Assembly (NCBI GenBank): GCA_900323505.1
Contig: OOIN01000003.1
Span: 1,922,001-1,986,000 of the forward strand
Length of the DNA stretch: 64,000 nucleotides
Reading direction: 5' to 3'
From: Ustilago trichophora
Lineage: Eukaryota; Basidiomycota; Ustilaginomycetes; Ustilaginales; Ustilaginaceae
The position numbers and the translations under genes were made by a program. Below are positions 9,276-17,946 of the stretch, piece after piece. The notes under the pieces were generated by a model, which did not search any database, had not been told where the DNA came from, and saw only the letters and a list, made by a program, of their open reading frames with translations. The first letter of the stretch is position 1. Each line of letters opens with the position of its first letter.

Positions 9276-10729
9276 ATGCTTTCTCTGCGCCCAGCTCTGA
9301 CGAGCGCCAGTTTCGCCGCGGCGTCCCTGCGCCGCTCGACAGCCTGTTTCTCGAGCAACATCCTTCGCAGCTATTCGACAGCCCCAGATCAGCTGGCGAC
9401 GCTCACCCTACTCTCGGACATTGCCAAGTCCGAGCTGGGATCTACCTCTCCCTATGATGAGCACATCTCTGTGCTGACCCTAAACCGGGCGCCTGCCAAG
9501 AACGCCATCTCTCGCGCACTTCTCGCTGAGATGGACCAGCACGTCAGCTCGCTCCTCACCTCGTCGACTGTGCGCACTCTGTTGATACGCTCATCGGTCC
9601 CTGGCACCTTCTGTGCCGGTGCCGACCTCAAAGAGCGGAAGGGCATGTCCAAGCCCGAGGTAGACGCATTCCTCCTCGGCCTACGCAAGGTATTCACCAA
9701 TGTCTCCCGACTGCCGATGCCAACAATCGCGTGCCTGGACGGTCTGGCGATGGGTGGAGGTCTCGAGCTTGCCCTTACGTGCGACTTGAGGATCGCTGGT
9801 CCTGCCGCCACCAAGCTCGGCTTGACAGAGACCAAGCTGGGCATCATCCCCGGTGCCGGAGGTACGAGCAGAATGACAAGGCTGGTGGGACCTGCTCGTG
9901 CGAAAGAGATGATCTTTAGCGCAAAGCTCGTCGATGCGGTGGAAGCGAGTCGAATCGGATTCGTCGACATTGTCGCACAGGAGGGTGATGGAATGGCCGC
10001 TTTCAGCAAAGGTGTCCAGCTCGCAAGGTCGTTTGCCAAGAACGGTAAGTCCCGCGGAACCCAATCCCCCATCATCTCTACCGTTCTCGTGAACAAACAT
10101 GGCGAAGGTTGAAGCGCGGAAGAACAAGCGAAATTCGGAACATACTCTCCATGCTGCCATCTATTCCGCCTAGGCCAAGATCCGGAAAGAGAGGGGGGGA
10201 CCAAGTCGTACGACCTGGTGTCGCCATCTCCGCATCGGTCCGTTTGCATGATCAGGAGCAGGTGTGCCGAAGGCGCAAAAGTTTGGATCAGCAGGGCAGG
10301 ACAATGTTGTGTTCCGGCTGATAGCGTATCTGCATTGTGGGAGTGTAGTTTAGCGTTGAGCTCAATACCAACAACACATGTACACCAGCAGGGCAAGCGG
10401 AGGAGCACATGCGGTGGTGCTGATGATCACGACTAGCCAAACTCCGCCCAAAAAAAAACATAGCCACCGTCCGGAAGCGGTCGTGTCTAGAATTTCAAGT
10501 GGGGATCTAACACTGACGCGAATTTTTCTCTACATCTCTTCGTGGATCGACAGGACCTCTGGCGGTACGTGCGGCTAAGCTTGCGATCGACAAGGGCGAG
10601 CAGATGGACCCTGAAACGGCGCTCGACTTTGAACGACAGTGCTATGAGACGATCCTGGGCACCCAAGACCGACTGGAGGGGCTCAAGGCTTTCGCAGAGA
10701 AGCGTGAACCTGTCTATCGTGGCGAGTGA
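9276..10729 (+). CDS. Mitochondrial enoyl-CoA hydratase, methylglutaconyl-CoA hydratase (AUH) type
   Basis: Exons 9276-10044 and 10554-10729 encode 314 residues. An Arg/Ser-rich presequence (about 1-35, ending in an RSYST-like cleavage region) suggests mitochondrial import. Crotonase motifs are clear: FCAGADLKERK near residue 113 and AMGGGLELAL near 158 (oxyanion-hole regions), and GIIPGAGGTSRM near 188 with the catalytic Glu region just before it. The ADLKER signature is typical of AUH, which hydrates 3-methylglutaconyl-CoA in leucine degradation; a general beta-oxidation hydratase is the alternative. The 509-bp intron (GTAAGT..ACAG, phase 1) is far longer than others here, but the join is exact: one base of Gly from exon 1, then PLAVRAAKLAID, the conserved C-terminal helix. 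Without it the protein would lack this trimerisation region. Confidence 0.9.
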
Positions 10730-11942
10730 AGGTCGTGGTTTGATCTCGGAAGTCGGGCGTCTATGTGGTCCATGTCTAGCAATTGCATGTCGAGTTTTGC
10801 GCACAGCATCTGACAGTCAAGTTTGTGTGAGGCTACGGATGACAAGAAGACAAGGAGATTTGGCTCGAGTAATGAATGATTCTCCGCTTTCGGAAAAGCA
10901 AAAAGAAGTGATAGACACGACTCAAGCAAACCAAGCCATGCGAAGCGGTTGGCGGGCTTCGAATCTTGTGCATGGACGAAAATGAATTGCCGCAGATATT
11001 TTGAATCAAATTGAAGTCAAGTCAAAGGTCAAAGGTGGCGTGGCGTGTGGACTTGTTCCAGAATTGAGTGTCAGATGGAGGCAGCCACAAGAGCGCGTGG
11101 GGAACGACGGCGTTTGAGCGGCCAGACTAACGGAGAGGTGGTGAAACCTGTTTCATATTCTCTTTCGCCCCGCTCGCCGCCGCCCACAAGGTATCATCAG
11201 TCACACACTATGTTGGTGCGTCGATGTCGACAATTCATGCTTGCTGGGAGTTTGTACCAGGGCAGGCAAAAACAGGCACAGAGCCATGTTTGCGGTCAAA
11301 CACAACTAGTTGATCGTCGTGTTTTGCCTTGAAAGGTATGCTGCGTGTTTGCTCGAGATGAACGTGGGAAAAACAATGTAGCCGCTTGTCTCGCCTGGAA
11401 TGATGGATGATGATGCCTTCCTTATCACCATTGGTTGAGTATATACTGTTTAGAAAAGAGTAATGAGATCAAGGCTTGCTCGCACATACTACACGCCTTT
11501 TTCCAACATCAGCCTGGGGGGACTAGGATAGTTGAAATGTTCGTGGATGGAAAGCATGCCTACAGAAGAGAAGAGTGGGGAGCACTACAGGCGGCAAAGC
11601 AAAGGAGCGACGATCATTTGATTGTCCAACTGTCAAAACAAAAATCCAAGTCGCCTTACTTTTCGACAACGAGGAACGGAAGGTACACCTGACACAATCC
11701 AGTCGGAGCGTGGGGTTCAATGACAACAGGTACAGTGCCAATATACTCGCGGTTCACAATCCAAATGTGGATCCACTTTCAGCCCCGCTCTTGCGTTCCA
11801 TCATTTGAACCATCCTCTTGGCGAAGTACGACAATGTTCTGGTGCGCATTCTTTCCCGCGTCTTAGAAAGTGCAATCGCTTGCACGCTCTCGTGGAGACT
11901 GGAACTTTGCAAGGGCGGTTGGTGAGTCAGGAACCTGCTGTG
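10730..11942. other. Intergenic, no gene seen
   Basis: Only short shadow ORFs are found, with no coding bias. Many A-rich and mixed-composition segments are present. No tRNA or conserved motif was recognised. Confidence 0.5.
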
Positions 11943-11967
11943 TACAGTACAGTACAGTACAGTACAG
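11943..11967. repeat. Pentanucleotide microsatellite (TACAG)5
   Basis: Five perfect TACAG units. The same quasi-palindromic TACAG/CTGTA sequence flanks both ends of the transposon 470 bp downstream. Confidence 0.9.
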
Positions 11968-12433
11968 TAGGTGATATGCATGGCAGTGGGCACGCAGAAA
12001 TATAAAGTTGAAGCGATTCTGTGTCATGCCAAATGTCGATCCAAGAATTTGCACGCCGAAAGCGGCAAGCTACAGTAGGCAGGCAGGCAAAGAATCCGTT
12101 GCATTCTCCGGGAGCGACAAGAAATGCTAAAATATATTTTTATATTGTAATTTATCCATTCTGTGCACGCCTGGCACGAACTATGGCAAAGCACAGATCC
12201 TCATGCAGACTAGCCACTATACTTGGGGCACAAGCACGGATCGAAGCCCATGCGATGGAGCCGCAACGCTTTGACCAGCTCAAGCAGCATCGCAAAAAGC
12301 AGAGCTTAGCAGAGGCTGGGCCAGAGAGCCAAAGCACGAAAGCCCGCCATGTTTCACTTTTTTTTTTCTTTTCTTTTGCTTGACCAACAAGACGCGGAAA
12401 AAGAAATTGGGCAAAGTACTGTACAGTACAGTA

Positions 12434-13495
12434 CGTGTCCAAAAGTGTGTGAACAGGTCTAATTAAATTCTATTTTTCACCATACCTCAAAATTGTGGGG
12501 AACAGCTTGAGTGGACTCAACACCCATCATATCACTACTAAACCCGCTGTCAGACTCAAGGATGTTGTGGACAGGCATCCAATGAAACATTCCATGTACT
12601 TGCTTGCTGTACAGGGGTATTCTGACAGCACAGAATGGGGTGTGAAGCTGAATCTTCTTGTCCAGCCACCGTGCCTTCCTCAAACACTACCCATGAGCTT
12701 GGACATGGCCTCAGGCTTGTTGTGAAGCATGCTTTGGGCTTCTCTGCAGCTTTTTAAGGATGTTGGAACCACAGTCTTATCCTGGCATGCTTCACAAGTT
12801 GATTCATAAGCTCAACCTAAGTACAGAGACATCGGAAGCAAGGTGAAGGTTCAAACAACCAAACCATCTTTGAAGCTGTTTTTGTGTCACCAGCTTCCAG
12901 GAATCCCTGTCCAGCCATATGGTCTCTGTGAATGGATATAAGCTCATGGTAGCTACCTTGGAAGGTGGTTGTTTGCACAATGCAATTGCTTCATCGAGAT
13001 GACCACTTGCAAAGCCAGAATTGAAGCCAAAGCACAGGAGGCCTGATCAGGATCAACAATCTTTCTCAGTATCCATATGCTGCCGTTGGTTTGAAAGACC
13101 CTAGCACCGGGCAATGCTGCACAGGTCCTGAATGACTTATCTGCACACCAACTGGATCACATTGGCAAGCTGTCTGTGGGCTTAGCTGACCAGATCAACT
13201 CATATATTACTGCCTGGGCAGCCATGGAGCTGTGGGGGGTGAATTCAGCCTGCCTCAAACACGGTTGATGAAGTGATGTCAGACAACTGGCCCAAATCAC
13301 CTCTTTACTCTTGCAATCTGCCATTATGACTCCATGGTAGGCTGAACAGCCTGTCTGACATTGCCTGTACCAAGTTATAGATGTGTTGAGTAACACCTTT
13401 GCGGTCAGAATGGACCAAAATTGATGGTGTACAAGCTTGAAAAAATTAGAAAATAATTCAACAATTTAGACCCGTTCACACACTTTTGGACACGT
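12434..13495. mobile_element. Degenerate TA-flanked DNA transposon (Tc1/mariner-like), CpG-depleted
   Basis: A 1062-bp block has 29-bp terminal inverted repeats with one mismatch (12434-12462 against the reverse complement of 13467-13495, both starting CGTGTCCAAAAG). TA dinucleotides flank it at 12432-12433 and 13496-13497, which fits Tc1/mariner target duplication. The inverted match extends another 8 bp into the flanking TACAG repeat, so the exact end is uncertain. By my count only about 11 CpG dinucleotides occur in the whole block, against about 7 in the first 60 bp beyond its right end, while TG and CA are abundant. This is the mark of cytosine deamination at CpG (methylation decay or RIP-like). 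No intact transposase remains. A plus-strand stretch near 12630-12670 (GVKLNLLVQPP) weakly resembles the QPPNSPD region of mariner-like transposases; I give that little weight. Confidence 0.72.
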
Positions 13496-13497
13496 AC

Positions 13498-14625
13498 TGT
13501 ACAGTACAGTACTGTAGCGTCTCTCGGCAATTCCGAAAGAGACGCTTCCGGCCCGCGACCTGTGTTCGAGATCAAAGAGGCATCCCGAATCTGCATCTCG
13601 CAGCGCAGTCATACGCCTCCACACTTTTCTCCAAAGATTGCCATTTTCACGCAGATCACTATTCTTTGTGCTTCGGAAGCGGCAGGGTGACCACACAACC
13701 ATCAAATCAGATATCACGTTTTGATGTTAGGGGATGTACAGTGATAGCATGGTTGGGTGTTGTCGAGATGCACCTACCAAGGCAAAAGACAGAGGAATTG
13801 AGAGAGAAAGAACGCCTCATTTCAAGGCGGCTGGCTGGGTTTCGCAACTTGCAGAAAGAGGCATTCTATCGAGCCACGTCTGCGATCTGCCGTTCTTCGA
13901 CTGTGGTTCCCTCTTTCGCTCTTTCCCCTCTCTCTCTCTCTCCCTCTCTCCTTCTCTCCCCTGACGTTTTTGACATATGGATGCACGCCTTAAGCGCGAC
14001 TGTCTCGAACTCGGCCTTTCCCTTTGCTTTCCTCGCCGTCGCCCTCTCTCCGCTTCTCCACCATCTCCCCATCTGCTGCTAGGTCCAGACTCTGCTGATC
14101 TTCTGCCACCCTCGCTTCGTTCCTCGTTGCCGCCGTGCCTCGTCGCCTGCCTTTACCCTTCCCCACCCAAACTCCCCAAACCTTCATCCTCATCTCGACT
14201 CTCACTCTGCATCTTTCTAAGCCCCCCTCAACCCAAATCCTCGCCTGCACTTCCTGACGCCCTTCCTGCGCTTCAATCTCCGCCTCGCCTCGCACATCTT
14301 TGTATTGCGCCCCCTTCGAATCTTGTGGGCATCGGTACACGCTGCCCTTGTCGGCCTCCCTTCCTCCGTCTCTATCTCCAACTCTACGCCAAGGCTTGGC
14401 TCTCGTCTCTACCTGGCTTCCAGACCAAGCCTTTGGCCAAGATACTGTGTAGCTGTTTGTATACCCGCTTTTCGTGCTTGCCGTGTTTCGACGCCTCCTT
14501 CCGAAAGTTTCAGCCTCGTTGCTTCCGCTTTCTTCTTCGGCCTCTCTCTGGACCACAGGTAGCTCTTTTTGTCATACTTGCCCGTATACACTCTCAATCG
14601 TAGTCCTCATATATAACGCTTCACA
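13498..14625. promoter_or_regulatory. Pyrimidine-rich leader/promoter upstream of the acyl-CoA synthetase gene
   Basis: From about 13900 to 14600 the plus strand is strongly C/T-rich, including a CT run at 13917-13962. A 208-codon frame (13977-14603) ending 23 bp before the synthetase start is almost all Pro, Ser and Leu, and I regard it as a product of composition. The region probably contains the promoter and a long transcribed leader. Confidence 0.45.
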
Positions 14626-16767
14626 ATGTTGGACGCTTTCCGCAACTCCTTCTATCACCTCTCCGACTATCTCAACGCCTTTGCTGCGAACATCACCCAT
14701 CCCTCCTCCCTCTCGTCTTCTTCAGCATCCAACTCAGGTTCCACGGCGCTCTCCCCCGTCCTTCTCTACGGAGCCGTCTTTGCTGCCTCTCTCAAGGCCC
14801 TTGCCATCCTTCGCGCCGCCAACACCAACTACAAACGCAAATTCTTCCTGGACAAAGACACAATGATCATCAAGTCGCCCCACGCTTTCAACGCCCCCAC
14901 CAACTACACTCTTCCCGAGTTCCTCTTCAAGCCCATCGACATCCCAGCATGCAAGGAGCGCGCCAACGCACCCCTTCTCTACCCTGCTGACCCCGAGGTT
15001 TCCGGTCGTCCCGAAGCAAAGCCTCTTTCGCTTGTCGATGCTCGCGAATATGCCACCAACCTTGCTTCCGCTCTCATCTCGGGTTCCACAGAATCTGGTC
15101 GCAAGTATGGTCGTGGTGATGTTGTCGGTATCAATGCTGCCAACCAGCACGATTACCTCGCCTGCGCCCTCGGAATCATGATGACTGGGGCCAGTGTCGC
15201 TCTTTTCAACCCTGCCTACAAGCCCGCCGAGATTGCTCATCAGATTCGTATGGTCAAGGCCACCGCTATCATCACTACAGAAGCTTCCTACCAGTCTACA
15301 CAGGAGGCCGCTCAGCAGGCCGCCATGAAGGGCGAGGACGGTCTTGAGCACCTTCCTGCCGTTCCCGAGATCCTCGTCTTCGAAGAGAGCCACGCTTCCT
15401 CGATCGCCAAGATCCTCAAGGTCGGAAAGGATGAGCTCCCCGAGACCCGCGCACTGCTGGACAATGTCAAGTTTGACCCCAAGACTACCACCGCCGTCTT
15501 CTGTTTCTCGTCTGGTACCACCGGCGGTCCCAAGGCTGTCATGCTTTCGCACTATGCCATGGTCGCCAACGTCATCCAGGCCTCGTACGCCATGCTTGAC
15601 CGAACCAACGACCCTTTGATCGACGAAGACAACTGGTACGCTCACGGTCGCGAGCATCTCCGTGGCTACTTCACAACTCGTATTGCCGAGACCTGGAACA
15701 CCGCGGCTGACACCATCAACACCGTCACTGACAAGCTCGGCGGTCTTCACCTGGCCCCTCGTCTCAGCCGTGGCGAGTTCCACCTCGACCTTTTGCCGCT
15801 CTTCCACTGCTACGGTCTTTTGATGGGTTTCATGGGTCTCCACACCTGCACTCCCCGTATCATCCTGCCCAGATTCGCGCTTGATGTCTTCCTTCGTACC
15901 GTTCAGAACTACCGCGTCACCTTCTGCTTTGTCGTTCCTCCCATTCTCCTGGCTCTCGCCAAGCACCCCATGGTCGAGCAGTACGACCTTCGCTCGCTCA
16001 CCAAAGTCAGCTCTGGCGCTGCGTCGCTCCCACACGAGCTCCGTGTGGCTGTCAAGAAGCGACTCAACATCCTTTCCACCGACGGATACGGTATGTCCGA
16101 GATGTCTCCCCTCGTCTGCAGTCAGAACAACAAGGACCTCGACCACTACCCAGGCACCGTTGGCCAGCTTGTCCCCGGTACCGAGGCCAAGGTCATCGGT
16201 CTCGATGGCAAGGAGGTCGGTTTCGATGAGGAGGGTGAGCTCTGCCTTCGTGGCCCCCAGATGATGCAGGGTTATCTCAACAACGATGAGGCCAACACCA
16301 AGACTTTTATTCCCTCCGTCGACGCCGCCGACCGTTTCCTCCGCACCGGTGACATTGTCAAGGTCAACAAGGAAGGCTATGTCACCATCACCGACCGTCT
16401 CAAGGACGTCATCAAGTACAACGGCTTCCAGGTGCCCCCCTCGGAACTCGAAGCGCTCATGTTCAAGGAAGACCGCGTCGGCGACTGTGCCGTCCTCGGT
16501 GTTCCCGACGCAGAAGGCACCGAGCTTCCATGGGCCTTTGTCGTCCTCAACCCCAAGACCAAGGAAGAGATTGGCGACGATGCGGAAAAGAAGAAGCAGA
16601 TCGAAAAGGAACTCCTGGCGTTCGTCAACGAACGTGTCAACGCCAACTACAAAAAGCTTCGCGGCTTGACATGGCTCGATGCTCTCCCCAAGTCGGCGTC
16701 AGGCAAGATCCTCAAGAAGGACATTCGCGCCATGGTCGAGCAAGAAAAGCTCACAGCGCGCAAGTGA
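14626..16767 (+). CDS. AMP-forming acyl-CoA synthetase / 4-coumarate-CoA ligase-like, membrane-anchored
   Basis: Single exon, 713 codons. An N-terminal hydrophobic segment (about residues 44-62, VLLYGAVFAASLKALAILRA) suggests a membrane anchor. Adenylate-forming motifs are all present: the P-loop FSSGTTGGPKAVMLSH near residue 294, YGMSEMSP near 488, RTGDIVKVNKEGY near 573, DRLKDVIKYNGFQVPPSELE after it, and the catalytic Lys in SASGKILKK near 692. It activates a carboxylic acid with ATP and forms the CoA thioester; long-chain fatty acid or an aromatic acid cannot be told apart. It is longer than a typical 4CL (about 550) because of the N-terminal extension and an insert of about 60 residues after the P-loop (roughly 325-390). 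The C-terminus TARK is not a peroxisomal signal. Confidence 0.92.
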   Translation: MLDAFRNSFYHLSDYLNAFAANITHPSSLSSSSASNSGSTALSPVLLYGAVFAASLKALAILRAANTNYKRKFFLDKDTMIIKSPHAFNAPTNYTLPEFLFKPIDIPACKERANAPLLYPADPEVSGRPEAKPLSLVDAREYATNLASALISGSTESGRKYGRGDVVGINAANQHDYLACALGIMMTGASVALFNPAYKPAEIAHQIRMVKATAIITTEASYQSTQEAAQQAAMKGEDGLEHLPAVPEILVFEESHASSIAKILKVGKDELPETRALLDNVKFDPKTTTAVFCFSSGTTGGPKAVMLSHYAMVANVIQASYAMLDRTNDPLIDEDNWYAHGREHLRGYFTTRIAETWNTAADTINTVTDKLGGLHLAPRLSRGEFHLDLLPLFHCYGLLMGFMGLHTCTPRIILPRFALDVFLRTVQNYRVTFCFVVPPILLALAKHPMVEQYDLRSLTKVSSGAASLPHELRVAVKKRLNILSTDGYGMSEMSPLVCSQNNKDLDHYPGTVGQLVPGTEAKVIGLDGKEVGFDEEGELCLRGPQMMQGYLNNDEANTKTFIPSVDAADRFLRTGDIVKVNKEGYVTITDRLKDVIKYNGFQVPPSELEALMFKEDRVGDCAVLGVPDAEGTELPWAFVVLNPKTKEEIGDDAEKKKQIEKELLAFVNERVNANYKKLRGLTWLDALPKSASGKILKKDIRAMVEQEKLTARK

Positions 16768-17946
16768 TCTCCCATTCTCATTTGTCGATGTTCAGCATAA
16801 TGGAGCAAGGAGCGGCGAGCGGTCTGGATACCCTCCCCTCCCTATCAGCTGTTGCAACGGCACCTCTTTTACCTTCACTTTAATCTTCGGCTTCATCATA
16901 TATCCTTTCTAGCTTCAATCTTCTTGTACTTGTATGTCTCTTTTGCACACGGAATCTTTGCTCTCGATACACATTTGCTGTCGTCTGATCTGCATGGGGC
17001 TGAAGCTAGCTTTGTAGGTCGTGGTAACGTGTGAGCGATGGTGAATTTGCGATTGACAGAGCCGCGATCTTGGTCGCACTAGAACTAGACATCCAAAGAG
17101 GAAGTCCGGTTGCTGTATTCGTACTGGAAACAGTGTCGATCAGGTTGAGGCTTGTTATGTTTGTCTGCTAGTCACCAACACAGGTGGCGAGGCTTTGGCC
17201 TTCACCGTCCAGTCCACTCTGTACCTTCGCGTGGCAGCAGCCTCTGTTCTGACACTTTGACAGAGCACTTTGCCAGAAAACAAGCAACCTCCCACACCTC
17301 GAAAGCAAGTACTGGAAGTCTGAACTGACATTTCTCGCATAGTCCACATGCTCGCACCGATGGCACTCTCAAAAACCGCTCAAAGGCCGATTGCGCTGCC
17401 GTCGGTGTATTGACGATGGCACTGCATACCGTGAAGGACCGGCGGAGTACTGAATCACCGGGGTAAAGAGGCACGTTGACGTCTGTAGCTACTGTAGCCC
17501 ACAGGGGCTTCTGCGCTCCTGCACCGAAACGTGCGATCTCAGGTGGACCCTGAAACGTGCTCTTCAATTTGCTTCTCGGCACGCTCGCTTGTTTGTTTCC
17601 GTACAATCAAGTCAGCTCTTCTTTCCACTCCAGCACCACTTTCCTGACTTTACGTCGGTGGTACTATAGCAAGTGCCGGTACTTTAGCTTAGGAACGTTC
17701 GCTGATGCCTCCTATGTTTGAAGTGAGAAGAGTGTGCGGAAGCGCTGAAGAGTGGGCTCTGCAGCATGGTCTGAGCGCACGAGGATCGGTTTTAGAAAGT
17801 TCAAGTTTCTCGGTTGTACAACACTCAGACTCGTCTAAAATGTGGATTCGGCATCTTGCCTTCTGTCCTTGTGCCATCACCACTCTTTCGTCAAAGGCTG
17901 CCCCGGCGGAGTGTGCGGAGCAGCCTCTATACCCTTTCCTCTCTAG
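16768..17946. other. Intergenic, no gene seen
   Basis: Short frames only, without coding bias. A T-rich segment just after the synthetase stop may hold its 3' end. Confidence 0.5.

Noticed and set aside
9452..10408. 318-codon ORF antisense to the enoyl-CoA hydratase
   Set aside because: Shadow of the sense gene that runs on into its intron; no coding features.
13977..14603. 208-codon ORF in the pyrimidine-rich leader
   Set aside because: Almost only Pro, Ser, Leu, Arg and Cys, as expected from a C/T-rich tract; no conserved pattern.
14734..16146. 470-codon ORF antisense to the acyl-CoA synthetase
   Set aside because: It mirrors a well-supported gene; G/C-ending codons on the sense strand suppress stops on the other. 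The antisense peptide is Val/Gly/Glu-rich with no motif.
17202..17606. 134-codon minus ORF between the synthetase and sphingomyelinase genes
   Set aside because: No motif and no codon bias; typical chance frame.
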